Below are positions 1 through 10,731 of a stretch of 64,000 nucleotides of DNA, in pieces. The stretch covers positions 344,831 to 408,830 of the forward strand of contig NW_020289981.1 of the NCBI RefSeq assembly GCF_003144245.1, given 5' to 3'. The position numbers and the translations under genes were made by a program. The DNA is from Jaminaea rosea (taxonomy: Eukaryota; Basidiomycota; Exobasidiomycetes; Microstromatales). How positions within the stretch are numbered: the stretch's first letter is position 1; each line of letters begins with the position of its first letter. Below the pieces are notes generated by a model that was not told the origin of the DNA, made no database searches, and saw only the letters and a list, made by a program, of their open reading frames with translations.

Positions 1-1300
1 TTCGCCCACTCTTCACAGCCTCATGATCTCCATGCGCGGCATAGGCTGGGACTTCGCCTCGGCTGATGTCCGTCACGACATCAGTCCCTGGCAACCTCCC
101 TCGTCCCGGCAAGTCAACATGGCCATCTTCCGCCTCATCCCGGCCCTCGGAATCGCCATCATCGTGACTCGCTCGATGCTGGCCCGTCTGGGCGGTCAGC
201 CAATCGAGTCTCCCCTGGTGCACACCAGCCCCTCAATCGTGGACCTGCCTGCTCCCTTGAGGCCCCTTCTAGTCCTTGCTACGGGTGCGTCCCTCTTCAC
301 TCTCTTCGATGCAGGGTACACCCTCGTCTCCGCTGCAGCGATGCCTATCTTGTCGAGCATCTCAAATGTCAGAAAGCGAAGTCTACACAACATCGACTTC
401 TACCCCCTTCTCAACCCACTCAAGCTCACGGAGATCTGCTCCGTGAGGTCGTTCTGGTCAAAAGCATGGCATCGACTGTTCCACAGGGCCTTTCTCATCT
501 ATGGAATCTTGCCATTCCAGAATTTGGCTCTCCTTCTCTTCCCCGTCAAGGACGTGGGCCTGCTTGCACCGTCTCAGCATCCCGATCCGGCGCGACTGCT
601 GCCAAAGGGCACGCACGATTGGGCAAAGGTGATGGGCGCCTTTTGCGCAAGCGGCATGGTTCACGCCATCAGTGAAAGGGCGGCTCTGGGTGGTAGGCTG
701 GCGCTGCCGCCTAACAATTTCTGGCTACAGGCTGGCTGGGCTACCGGCGGCCATGCTGGTTCGGTGATGCCTGACCTCGCGTCAGCCAAGGGCCTCGCAG
801 GGAATGATGGCGGAGCGAGGTGGAGCTTCAGTAGAATCGTACCGCCCATCTCCGGGGCAGGGGAGTTCAGCTTCTTCTTCCTCAATGGAGTGGCGGTGCT
901 CATTGAGGGGGCGGTATGGGCTTTCGTGAAGGAGAGGAGAAGGAGGGCGGCGATGCAGAGGCGTACGAGTGGGCAGGACCAGCAGCTGCAGCAGCAGGCA
1001 GAGGCTGTCACTTCGACCGGCAGCTCAGCGCCGGGGACTCCTCGGCGCCGCAGTGCTCGAGTGGCCAAAGCCGCTACCGCCGCCTTGGACGACTCAGAGG
1101 ACGACGTCAAGCATCCTGGCACTCCACCCGTCGTGACTCGCTCGTCAGCCAGCATCGATGACGCCGAGCTCACCCGCTGGTACGACAGGTACGTCGGCTT
1201 GATCTGGGCGGTCTCCGTTCTCCTCACGACGGGTGAGACCTTCGTCGATGGATGGATCAAGAGTGGCATCCTCGCAGAAATCTCGTACTTCCCGCATTGA
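1..1300 (+). CDS. Wax synthase-like membrane-bound O-acyltransferase (5' partial)
   Basis: Family role: transfer of an acyl group to an alcohol or related acceptor in an internal membrane; the substrate here is unknown. Seen: a polytopic hydrophobic protein opening with RGIGWDF, which fungal members carry near the start of the conserved region; an FWSKAWHRLFHRAF block typical of the wax synthase domain; and ASGMVHAISE, which matches the segment with the conserved membrane-embedded His of MBOAT-like enzymes. A Ser/Thr-rich hydrophilic insert (about residues 305-375) precedes the last membrane segment, and the stop is at 1298-1300. The frame is open to base 1, so the start lies outside the window; the ATG at 23 is probably internal. 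A CACAG acceptor at the extreme left edge could alternatively mark an exon start. Family call good, substrate unknown. Confidence 0.68.
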   Translation, partial: SPTLHSLMISMRGIGWDFASADVRHDISPWQPPSSRQVNMAIFRLIPALGIAIIVTRSMLARLGGQPIESPLVHTSPSIVDLPAPLRPLLVLATGASLFTLFDAGYTLVSAAAMPILSSISNVRKRSLHNIDFYPLLNPLKLTEICSVRSFWSKAWHRLFHRAFLIYGILPFQNLALLLFPVKDVGLLAPSQHPDPARLLPKGTHDWAKVMGAFCASGMVHAISERAALGGRLALPPNNFWLQAGWATGGHAGSVMPDLASAKGLAGNDGGARWSFSRIVPPISGAGEFSFFFLNGVAVLIEGAVWAFVKERRRRAAMQRRTSGQDQQLQQQAEAVTSTGSSAPGTPRRRSARVAKAATAALDDSEDDVKHPGTPPVVTRSSASIDDAELTRWYDRYVGLIWAVSVLLTTGETFVDGWIKSGILAEISYFPH

Positions 1301-1504
1301 GATATCGTTGCGGGCCGTGACGAGCGCAGGGCGTGGGTAGAAGGGTGAAGGCGGCAGCAAAGCGAGCAACGGCGAGTGATTGGACGGAGGTATGAAAGTA
1401 GCAGAATATTGCAGGACCTTGTAGCATAGCACCGGCGCCTCCTAGCAACAGGAGAGTCTCTCCCTCTTTAAGCAATCGCATTCAGTCTCCTCACCTCCGC
1501 AACA

Positions 1505-3048
1505 ATGAGTTCAGTCTTCCGCCAGCGACAAAATCACCACGACGAACGCAGCGAGGAGCTGAACAACGACTACGTCGATCCATCTCCGCCACCTCCACCC
1601 CTCTCGCGTTCCGTCCTGCAGCATCGTCGCAATCGCTCTTTCCTCTCCATCATTCTGATCATCTCTGCCTGTGCATTCATTGTTGCGACCATGCTACTGC
1701 CTTGGAAGCTCTTCCAAGCGTCCTTTTCTGCCCTGTCCAGCACGACTTCGCCATCGACGCAGGCCTCGATTGGTAGCACGCTGGATCGTGCTCATGCTCT
1801 GCTCAGCCGCACGCCAATCTTCGACGGCCATTGGGATCTGCCCATCTTTGCCCGCTGGACCGTCGGGGACAATCTTGCCAAATTTGCGTACAACGACACC
1901 CTTAAAGGCCAGATCGACCTTCCACGCATTCGCAAGGGAGGCGTAGGATCCTTCTGGAGCATCGCCTTCGTCGAATGCCCCTCGTCCACCAATGTCTCCC
2001 TTGGTCCCGGCCCAGGGTGGGACTGGGATGATCAGCCGGCACAGGTGGTGAGGGACACGCTCGAGCAGATCGACCTCACTCGGCAGTTGGTGGAGTATTT
2101 CCCTCAAGATGTAGCCCTGGCTCGCACCCCGAATGACTTTTGGGAGAACTGGAAGCAGGGCAAGGTTTCACACTGGATTGGCCTCGAGGGGGCTCATTCG
2201 CTGGGAAATTCCCTCGCTACCTTGCGCACTTATGCTGCTCTGGGCGTCACGTACTTGACATTGACGCACAACTGCCACAATGTCTTTGCGGACGCGGCTA
2301 TTCCTGCCCCTGGGTCGCCGGATGAGGTCCATGGCGGCCTGTCCCACTTTGGGTTCCGGCTCGTAAAGGAGCTTAACAGGTTGGGAGTGGCCGTCGACCT
2401 CTCCCACACCTCACCAAAGACCCAGCTCGAAACGCTCCACGTCAGCTCTGCCCCTGTCATCTTCTCGCACAGTGGAGCGAAGGCCGTCTACGACCATCCC
2501 AGGAACATCGACGATGAGGTGCTGAGGGAGCTGCGTAAGTCTGAGAGGGACTTTGTCGTGGGAGTGCCCTTCCTCAGCGACTTTGTGCGAGGAGCGGGCA
2601 ACTCTACGCTGGAAGACGTGGTGGAGCATGCCGAATATCTCGCTGCTAAGCTGGGCGGCAAAAGGCATGTGGCATTGGGCAGCGATTACGATGGTGCGCT
2701 CGAATTCAGTAAGGGATTGGAGGACGCAGCCTCGTACCCCAGGCTTGTGGCGAAGCTGATGGAGAGGGGCTGGACGGAGAAGGATCTGGAGGGGTTGGCG
2801 AGTGAGAACTGGTTGAGAGTGATAGGAAAGATTCAGAGGCATGGCAGAGTAACAAGGGCCGGAGGTGCACGACCTGATATGAGGCCATGGCATGGGAGGC
2901 ACGATTGTGAGTAGGCGCAATGCCGAGCAGATCGCGCGAGCACTGGCTCACACGACTCTCTTCTCTCCCTCACACCACAGTGGGACCAAAGCCGCCATCC
3001 ACGGTATTCTCTAAGCCCCTGATGAAGCAGTGGGGCGTGGCAGTCTAG
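1505..3048 (+). CDS. Membrane dipeptidase, peptidase family M19
   Basis: Zinc dipeptidase of the renal dipeptidase family; hydrolyses dipeptides at a membrane or cell surface. Seen: a cytosolic N-terminus, one membrane anchor at about residues 46-66, then the family landmarks FDGHWDLPIFAR, WIGLEGAHSLG, LTLTHNCHN, VAVDLSHTS, VIFSHSGAKAV and HVALGSDYDGA, which carry the metal-binding His, Asp and Glu residues. An unspliced reading stops at 2914. A GTGAGT donor at 2907 and a CACCACAG acceptor ending at 2980 define a 74-nt intron, after which the frame continues to a stop at 3046-3048 (489 aa). The gene is followed closely on the same strand by APC5. Family assignment is strong; the terminal intron is inferred from splice signals and frame. 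Confidence 0.85.
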
Positions 3049-3236
3049 ATGCAATGCGATTCGGTGACATGATGGTAGTGACTGAACGAGCGCGAGAGAC
3101 GCGGCGGCGCGCCTCGCTGCCGCTCAACCAACACTTTGAACTGGCTCAAGCGCCGCCAGTCCGCCCTCCGCGTCTTTGCGTCTTGCCTTGCAATCCATCA
3201 TTCCCATCACGCTCCCATGACATACCCATCACCGAG

Positions 3237-6200
3237 ATGACACAACCACGACGACCATCGCCAGCCCGGAGTGTCTCACCCCGTTGCCTCACTGCACCAC
3301 ACATCAGCCTCCTCCTGTTGAGCGTCTACTGGGCACGATGCCGGTATGCTGCTTCGCCCACTCTCAGCATCCTCGACGTAGACGTGCGGCAAACCCTCTT
3401 CGACAGTGATGGCGAGAACAGTCACTGTCTTGTCGCAACAAGGCTGCTCATGTACCTTTTGCGTAGCTGGGATGGCTTCATCGAGCCGGCCGGCAGCTTG
3501 CGCGAGTTCTGCGAGGACTTGAGGGCGGCATTGAGGGGACCGCAGGGCGAACAGAGGAACAGCGGGCCCAGCGGTAGCAAGAGTAGCGCACGAGACAGAG
3601 AGAGGGAGATCCTGAGCCAGTCACGCATCGATAGCCTCATAGAGTGGCTCGAGGAGCAATGGAGCCTCCTCATTCCGCACACAGCGCCTGCATCCTTCAT
3701 GGGCAACGAGAGTTTCGCTTCGCACTCTGGGGTCGGGGACAATCATGCCCTGCCCCTCGCGCCTGTCTGCAACCAGCTTGTCAAGATAGTCGAAGCCGCT
3801 TCTCTCTGCATCGAGGTTACCAACGAGGATGAGGAAGACGAGGATGACGCGGTGGGCTCACCTCGTGGAGCTATTGAGCGGAGGTCCCCGCTCGGCATCG
3901 CGATACGCAGGATGAGGTTAGCACTCGAGGGGCTTGACGAATTCGAGGTCATGCCACGAATGGCTCGCGAACTGGCAAGGTGGAAACAAGGCAGAATTGA
4001 GCCGCACCCAGAAGGAGTTCCTGAGGCTCAGGAGTCGTCCGCAACCAACTTGCCCGCTCGCCTCGAAATCTTCCATCGCTACCAGGATGCCCGCCGTCGA
4101 GGCGACTACGCTGCCACTCGCGAGGCGCTCTACGCCTTCTTCTCGCTTCCTCCGCCAATCTCTCACCGTACACGCTCACCTCTTCACCCCTATGGCCACC
4201 CATTGGGCCCGAATGCTTCCTCCCTTGCCCCTCCCCCCGGCCCATCCGGGGCAGCGGGGTCGAGCACAACGACCGGGCAGACTCGTACAAAGTTGCACCA
4301 CCATGCTCTACTGAATCTTGCCGGCTTTCATGTGGAGTGGGAAGAGTGGGACGCTGCAAGTCGGGCGCTCAAGGAGGCGACCGGACTCTGCAAGGCGGAG
4401 AGGGATGCGGAGGGGCTAGAGGCTTGTAGGAGTCTTGGTAGGAGAGTCGATGCTGCGCTTAGCCGGCGCTGCAGAGGTGCGGATGAAGGTGGTGAAAAGG
4501 GAGATCTCGCAGGGGTCGACGATGTGCTTCTGCGCGAGCCGGTGTCGCCGTGGATTCCGCCTAGTAGGGAGGGGACATGGCGTGCAGCAGAGGCAACGAT
4601 GAGCCCAAGCAGCAGCGACGACCCTGTCGCAGCCACCGCGATGCTCATCGGTCTTCCCAGATACTCAAGCTGGGGCTCCCCCAGCTCGTACGCCACTTCC
4701 AGCTCGCCCAATACAGAAGGCAGAGGCAACCTTCCTCAGCCTCATCCGCACCCCAACAACGAGCTACGTAGCCTACTGATGCGAGAGCAACAAGACGCCG
4801 CCTCCTCTTCCTCCGGCTCAGCAAGCCAGCCGGCCCGCCTCACACCAGACGACCTTTGGGATTCGTTGCGATGCAGCACCGCGCTGAGCCCACACTCGTG
4901 CGCTCAAATCCTTGAAAGTGTCCAGCTCTGTGTGTCCCTCCCCATCCCAAGCAATTTCCTCCGCTCTGTCGCTGGATCCGCCCCATCAGCCCCACCCAGC
5001 GCTGCCAATGCCAACCCACACCCAGCTCAAGCTCTCTACGTGGCGCAAGACCAGCCTCGCCCATGGGCCACCCTTTCACGTTTGCACAGTCTCATGGGGG
5101 AAGAACATCATGCCCTTTCCTACCGCCGTTTAGCAAGGGCGGAAGCATATGTCGGGGACGAGAGAAGAGGACGTGAGGATGAGTGGGGTATGCGATTCGA
5201 TGAAGCGTGGAGCTTGGCCAGGGCCGGCAGGTTCGATGAGGCGCTGACGAAGCTCTGCAGCTCGAACGGAGAAGGAGCATGGTTGCGCGAACTGGTGGAG
5301 CAGGGCGATTTCCGCACGTACACGCAGTGGGTCAAATGTGTGTATCGCTGCCTTTACTTGTGGAAGAGGAGGGCGGGGACCGATGAGTATGGGAGGAAAA
5401 GGATCGCACGGCTGGCGACCGGACGTGAAGAGGAGGAATGGGACGTCGAAGTCGACGATGAAGCCTATGACCACGGAGCCGTCAAGGGCGGTCAGAAGGC
5501 ACGGAGCATGGATGGCAGGATCAACGAGCTCACTCGTGAGCTCCGCCTTCTCATCACCGCCTCACCTCCCGGAAAGGACAAATTCACGGGAAACGCCAGC
5601 ATAGCTAGTCGCGCCTTACCCCTTCTCTCGACCCTTTTGCACCGTACACGTCTCCTCGGTCGGAACATAGCGCACCGACGTCTTCTCATCCTTTTTGCCC
5701 AGCTACAGGCTTTCCATCTCGGCGGGCACAAGCAGCTGGATGCGGCTCTGAAGACGATGAGGGAGTGTGTGATGCCTAGCTTGCTGGCGGGTACCACCCT
5801 GGGGGACGAAGAGGGGGAGGGGGCGATTGGAGACCCAGAAGAGTTGGCCGACGGCCTCTTTGCGTACGCGCAGCTTTTGCTGGCGAAGGCGAGGGCTGTG
5901 GACGCCGGTCTGCCAGGGAGTGCTTCACCGAACATAGAATGGCGTCGCAGCAGCACGGCGTCCCCCTTTGGACCCGTCTCATCGCCCAGCTCATCAGCAC
6001 TGAAACGGCAAGCCCTTCAGTGGCTTCTCCGTGCCCGTGACGCCTACATCGCCGCCTGCCCACCTCATGGTATGCCGCAGGGCATGCTGAAGGTGGACGT
6101 CTTCCTTGCGCGACTCTACGAGGAGTTGGCTGTCCAGACGGCCGTGGATGAGGATGGAAAGAGGGAGGAGGACGCAAAACAGGCGCAAGTGTGTCGAGCG

Positions 6201-6332
6201 AGAGTGAACGAGGGGGCTGCGCTGCTGCGACGAAGGGAACAGGCTGATGCGGAAGTAGCTGGAGGAGACGTGTGCAGGTGGGATGAGCTAATCGCCAGGG
6301 TGGGAGCGAAGATTGCTGCACCGCGATGCTAA
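3237..6332 (+). CDS. APC5: Anaphase-promoting complex subunit 5
   Basis: Scaffold subunit of the APC/C ubiquitin ligase, which controls cyclin and securin destruction in the nucleus. Seen: about 1031 aa, mostly helical, with a Leu-rich N-terminal segment starting near LTAPHISLLLL. In the middle is the ANAPC5 signature, HHHALLNLAGFHVEWEEW followed by an EATGLCKAERDAEG block, a TPR-like repeat. Long Ser/Pro/Gly-rich inserts separate the helical parts, and a helical C-terminal half ends in KIAAPRC. The frame is open from 3030, overlapping the end of the dipeptidase; I chose the ATG at 3237 because it precedes the conserved N-terminal helix. An upstream ATG would add about 70 basic residues. No intron is evident. 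The family call rests on the central signature and overall length. Confidence 0.72.
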   Translation: MTQPRRPSPARSVSPRCLTAPHISLLLLSVYWARCRYAASPTLSILDVDVRQTLFDSDGENSHCLVATRLLMYLLRSWDGFIEPAGSLREFCEDLRAALRGPQGEQRNSGPSGSKSSARDREREILSQSRIDSLIEWLEEQWSLLIPHTAPASFMGNESFASHSGVGDNHALPLAPVCNQLVKIVEAASLCIEVTNEDEEDEDDAVGSPRGAIERRSPLGIAIRRMRLALEGLDEFEVMPRMARELARWKQGRIEPHPEGVPEAQESSATNLPARLEIFHRYQDARRRGDYAATREALYAFFSLPPPISHRTRSPLHPYGHPLGPNASSLAPPPGPSGAAGSSTTTGQTRTKLHHHALLNLAGFHVEWEEWDAASRALKEATGLCKAERDAEGLEACRSLGRRVDAALSRRCRGADEGGEKGDLAGVDDVLLREPVSPWIPPSREGTWRAAEATMSPSSSDDPVAATAMLIGLPRYSSWGSPSSYATSSSPNTEGRGNLPQPHPHPNNELRSLLMREQQDAASSSSGSASQPARLTPDDLWDSLRCSTALSPHSCAQILESVQLCVSLPIPSNFLRSVAGSAPSAPPSAANANPHPAQALYVAQDQPRPWATLSRLHSLMGEEHHALSYRRLARAEAYVGDERRGREDEWGMRFDEAWSLARAGRFDEALTKLCSSNGEGAWLRELVEQGDFRTYTQWVKCVYRCLYLWKRRAGTDEYGRKRIARLATGREEEEWDVEVDDEAYDHGAVKGGQKARSMDGRINELTRELRLLITASPPGKDKFTGNASIASRALPLLSTLLHRTRLLGRNIAHRRLLILFAQLQAFHLGGHKQLDAALKTMRECVMPSLLAGTTLGDEEGEGAIGDPEELADGLFAYAQLLLAKARAVDAGLPGSASPNIEWRRSSTASPFGPVSSPSSSALKRQALQWLLRARDAYIAACPPHGMPQGMLKVDVFLARLYEELAVQTAVDEDGKREEDAKQAQVCRARVNEGAALLRRREQADAEVAGGDVCRWDELIARVGAKIAAPRC

Positions 6333-6458
6333 GTGGTGTTGCGCGCGACCTCTACAGGCGCGCTCATGAGGCGCAGTGGTCATGTCGAAGGAGTGCAAGC
6401 ATTCTAGTGACATTGCAAGAGGTGTATGCTGGCTGATGGGCGCATGACTTCGAACTCT

Positions 6459-9031
6459 CTATGCGGTCGCTCTCACACCCTTGATCGACGCTCCTCTTCC
6501 CTCCCCCTCCTTAGTTCTCCTCCCCTCATGACTCCCTTCCTCGAACGCTTCTCCTCCGTTCCTCTCCACCCAATCCCTCAGCGTGTCCCTGACTCTAACG
6601 ATCTCCTTCTCGCGCTGGTGCTGCTCAGAAACGCGACGCTGCAGCTCTGACCAGTTCCACTGGCCCTCACCTGCTCCCACTTCTCCTTCCTCATCCTCAT
6701 CACCTTCATCCCTCCTTCCCCTCTTTCGACTCCTCTCCCGATTGCGATGCTCAGCGTCTGCCAATAGAGACTCGCGTTGTGCGCGGAGAAGACGTCGCTC
6801 TGCTTCCCACTCTGAGTGGAGCGAATGGAGGCGAGAGGAGAGGTGCTCGAAGTCGCGAGGGGTACGGATGGGTTGATGCTGGCGAGGGGTTGTGGTGGTG
6901 TTGGCTTGCAATTGTGACTGAGAGGAGCGACGTGTCTGACGAGTGGTGCTTGGGAGGCTCGAGGAAGGGGAAGATGGCTGCGGAGCCTTGCTTGATGGTG
7001 CGGACGTGCTGGTATCAAGGCTCTTGCCATCATCGACCTTGCGCTTCTTCGTGGCGACACTCCCGCTGGCAGGTCCGGGCTCAGATGCAGCAGGCTGTTG
7101 CTTCTCCTTGCTTGCCGTAACCTTCTGGCTTTTCTCTGGTGACGGAGCAGTGGACGAAGCTGACGAAGCTGACCCTGACCCTGTTCCGGAACCACTACCC
7201 GTTCCCTTCCCAGTACCGGACCCTGTCGTCGAGTTAGAAGGAGTCTTGCTCATCTCTTCGCCCTCCTGCTTCTCCCGCCTCCTCCTAGCCTTTTCCTGCT
7301 CTTTCTTCAATTCGGCGCCCTTTGGTCCCCGACCTTTCACGGCGCGACGGAGCCTGTCACGGGTTGTGGCTTGTTTGCGCTTGGCGGGAGAGGTGGACGA
7401 GGAACGTTGATCGGGGCCTTCCGAGTCGATCGTATCGTCTATCTCGCTGACGTCGTCATCATGTGGGGCTCGGCTTTCGTCTGCACTTCCTTCGGCCTCC
7501 TCAGCATGCGGGGCCGCACCGGCAGTTACTTGCTCGCCAGCCTTCTGACCCTCTTGCGCCGCTTCTCTCTCCCTCCTCATTGCCAGCTCCTCCTCCCTTT
7601 CCCACTCCCTCACACTGCCTTCCCACTCGCTGATTGCCCTCCACTCCTCATCCTTATCCCCATGACCTAGCCTCTCGAGTGCTTCGCTCGTGGCTTTGTA
7701 CACCTTTGCCTTCTCTGCCAGCGGCAAGTCAGCCACGGGTGGCCACCACTGCCCCTCCCCTACGGCGCGAGCGACTTCGCGGTACGACTCGTCACGAAGG
7801 GAGAAGATGGAGCTTGGCGTTGAAGAGGAGCTGGAGCTGGAGGAGGAGACAGGTGGCGCAGGGCCACCACTGCGTCGATTGACAGGGCCAGAGAAGCGCT
7901 TAACCGGCGAAGGGGTCGCGTCACTGCTCGATGCTTTGCCGTTGTCCTCTGGCATGACGTAGGCTAGAGCACCCAGCAGTCTAAGGATAGGCGGCTCAGA
8001 GCTTGCAGCTACGGATGCGACGATTTTTCGTCTCGACTTGGGTCCTGAAGCAAGGACGCAGAGGATCTTTTGGCGTAATGAGGGACCTTTGCTCGTCGAT
8101 GACGAGGCAGCAGCTACAGCAGCGCTGCTTGGCCCTGGGGTGACGGCAGGCGAAGAGCTTCTACCCCTCAGTTCGGGGGAGGCTGTGCCTTTGATATCCC
8201 TGTGCAGCGACAAGCTCGAGTTAGTACGAGAAAGGGCCGCATTTCGTGGCAAGTGAGTCGCTCCACTTGGCGATGAGGTGCGACTTGCGCTGCTTGTCCC
8301 ACTGGGTCCCGGCCTCTTTGCTCCTCCGGAGCCGCTAGCACTTGTAAGTCGTCCGCGCTTATCAAACTCTTCCTGTTCAATCATGACTGCGCGACTGCTG
8401 GCCTTCCTTTGTCTTTCCTCTTCGCGCATCTCCTTCAATCGGGCCGCTGCTGCTTCGTGGTTGGATGTCGAGGCTGAAGCTGAAGAGGAAGAAGCTGTAG
8501 AGGCGACTGCGTTCGTGGCGGAGGTGGTTGGACGGACGGAGAGGCGGTATGAGATTGGGTCGATGTACTCCAGATGGGATGGTGAAGCTCGGTTGGCGGG
8601 CAGGCGATAGAGGGCTTGCGGGCAGCCAGGGTCCGAGGGCTTTGCGACGAGTGGCAGAGTATCCTTGCCCATGATGAGGGACTATATGGGAAGGGGGAAG
8701 GAGGGTACAAGTCAGCCCTCACCATCAATCTCGATCGAAACCATCTACTACTCACCGGGTGTGGGTCAGGTCCCGAGGTTCCCGCGGTTGGAAGCGGTTT
8801 CCACTCGATGGCGAGCCCCTCGCCGCTGTCCTGCGAGGCAAGGAGTGATGCGAGGACATCATCCGACACGTTGAGGAGCATGGGCTGATGCTGGTTTCGT
8901 CGTATCGCTTCAGCATTCCTGCCACTACTCGTTGCCGAAGGTCCAGCAGCCGTGGATGAGGAAGGTGCGTCAATGAGATAGCCGGACGACGATGACGACG
9001 ACGAGGCGCCGCTGCCATTGTCGAATAGCAT
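6459..9031 (-). CDS. ELL-type RNA polymerase II elongation factor
   Basis: ELL proteins stimulate Pol II elongation and work with EAF partners. Seen: two exons, 9031-8756 and 8681-6459, joined in phase 0 across a 74-nt intron (donor GTGAGT, acceptor TATAG), giving about 832 aa. A Ser-rich leader is followed by MLLNVSDDVLASLLAS, resembling the N-terminal beta region. A winged-helix-like block from LRQKILCVLASGPKSRRKI to IFSLRDESYREVARAV matches the usual order: helical ALxxGP segment, then (S)LxDxxYxEV, then a Trp-containing segment (QWWPP). The rest is highly charged and Ser-rich; a helical, Arg/Glu-rich C-terminus could correspond to the occludin-like domain but is weak. The start at 9031 is the first ATG before the conserved part; an upstream exon is possible. 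The ELL assignment rests mainly on the central block. Confidence 0.58.
8682..8755 (-). other. Intron in the ELL-like gene
   Basis: Donor GTGAGTAG at 8755 and acceptor CATATAG ending at 8682 on the minus strand. Removing it joins two long open frames in phase 0 and supplies the missing N-terminal part of the ELL-like protein. Confidence 0.8.
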
Positions 9032-9771
9032 CGCTGGCAGTCCAGCGTGTGTGCAGCGAGATGGCTTGCGTTGACTGCTAGGTGTAAATGGTGCACGCCC
9101 TCTAGGGTAGCATCGTCGGCGGTGGAGACCAAGGATGGCCACTGGCCAAGACGGTTCGAAACGAAGTGGAACAAAGGATGTCGCAGCAGAGCAGCAGCAG
9201 CAGCAGCAGCAGCAGCTCCACGACCCTTTGCATTTGGACTGGGTCCCGCTCAGCCCTTGCGGCCAGTCTGGCCTCGCTGCCAACCCGTGCACGAGCCACC
9301 GCCATTCGTTTTGCCCATCGAAAAGCAGGCACCACATCGAGCAAGCAAATCGTTTCGCACGCATCCCATCTGTAAATGGCTGGCAATGACTCGTTTTGGT
9401 TTCGCTGTTAGAGACAGAGAGAGAGAGAGAAAGAGTGGGTGGCGCTAGACATAGACAGAGATGATGTAGTTGTGTCGTTGTGTAGTGGCCTCCTGGCCGA
9501 GCCTGCCCATGAGTTGAGAGCACGACCTCAGTGAGTGACGCCTCCCCATCTATTCGCCGCCCATACCGCCTGACTTGCTCTTCGTCTCGCCGCTTCCTAG
9601 GCGTAGAGCATCTCACTATCCTGCCGACCCATGACCCTGTCATCGGCGTGCCAGTCGCCAAGACTACTGTGCGCTCCGTTGTACGCCGGGTAAGTCGTAT
9701 CACCCCTTTCTCGCTTTCCAGCGGCCTTCCTCCTTTCCCCTAATCCATGCCACCGCAGTGCCCTCTCGCTT
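9032..9771. other. Intergenic region with two microsatellites
   Basis: Separates the 5' end of the ELL-like gene from the 3' end of eIF4E; both genes lie on the minus strand. It holds a perfect GCA trinucleotide run of about nine units near 9191-9217 and a GA-rich dinucleotide tract near 9409-9432. Open frames across the GCA run encode only poly-Gln, poly-Ser or poly-Cys and are not convincing genes. Confidence 0.6.
9191..9217. repeat. GCA/CTG trinucleotide microsatellite
   Basis: About nine uninterrupted GCA units read directly from the plus strand, inside the probable 5' leader or promoter of the ELL-like gene, where it reads as CTG on the transcribed sense strand. Confidence 0.85.
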
Positions 9772-10731
9772 TTAGAGGACAATCTTCCTCCCCTTCTTCT
9801 TCTCACTCTCCGTATGGCTCTGATACTCGACATCGCTCATCAGCCCGCTGCCCAGCTTCTGGTTGATGTCATACCCAAGAATCTCCGTCTTGAACTTCCT
9901 CCCAATGCCCATGATCCTCTCCATCACATCCGACGCCTCGGACGGCCCAGATGTAGAAGCAGCGTCGTCGCTCTTCCTCGTCCAGATGGCAATACGGTAG
10001 AAGTTGGCACGCGCGCTCATAATGACACCCGTAACAAGCTCCGTCTGCGTCTCAGGCGAGGAAGTAGGAGCCTCGAGCGTCTCGCCGATGGCAGAGAGCA
10101 TCGTGTAGAGCCAGAGTTGGTCGATGGAGGCGCGAGACTTGTCACGGGGGAGCTGGATGCTCCACTTGCCTCCATTGGCGTTGGCCGGGTCCTCCCAGGC
10201 GGGCTTGATCCCCTCCTTAAACAAGTAGTAGTTGGCCTTCTGCGGGAGCTCAGAAGGGGGGATAATGTTGTTGTAGAGACCCCAAAACTCTTCGACCGAG
10301 TCCAGAGTCACGACCTTGTTGAGGTCCTCGCCCCATGAGTCTTTGCCGCCTTTGCCCGAGGCCTGGAAGGGAGAAGCGAGCGTTTGGAAAGTCAGATGAC
10401 AAGGCTAAGGCTACATTCAGAAAGCACGGGAATCCGTACTCACAGCCTTGTGCGACGGATTATCGAACCAGAGCGTCCAGACGTTGAACAAAGGGTGCTT
10501 CACGTTAAAGTCCTCCTTGTCATCGAAGACGGTCCTTACGCTCTCATCGGCGGCGAGGGAGTCGTCTGCGTCTGCCGCTCCGTTAGAGGATGACGGCTCT
10601 GTTGATGCTGCTGCGTTGGCTGAGTCTGCTGTCTGTGATGAGGATGAGGAGGCTTCGGAGTCCTTGATGGCGGCATCTAGGGCTGCCTTGGAGGCGGCGG
10701 CCGGTTGCGAAGGGAGAGCAGTCGTCGACAT
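9772..10731 (-). CDS. eIF4E: Translation initiation factor eIF4E
   Basis: Cap-binding subunit of eIF4F, recruiting mRNA to the ribosome in the cytoplasm. Seen: two exons, 10731-10444 and 10362-9772, with an 81-nt GTGAGT...CCAG intron joined in phase 0, giving 292 aa. The N-terminal 75 or so residues are Ala/Ser-rich and disordered. The core begins at HPLFNVWTLWFD, the hallmark of eIF4E, continues through SVEEFWGLYNNIIPPSEL, then WEDPANANGGKW (the Trp-Glu pair that contacts the cap), and ends in the typical IGRKFKTEILGYDI and YQSHTESEKKKG segments. It is longer than yeast eIF4E because of the N-terminal tail and a short insert after a WTRKSDD segment. The upstream region is shared with the divergent Mtm1 gene. 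Confidence 0.93.

Noticed and set aside
661-1269. A 202-codon minus-strand frame
   Set aside because: Lies wholly opposite the wax-synthase-like gene and has biased, family-less composition.
8756-9703. Upstream extension of the ELL-like first exon as one long protein
   Set aside because: The part above 9031 crosses the trinucleotide run and encodes poly-Cys and Arg-rich sequence with no ELL resemblance.
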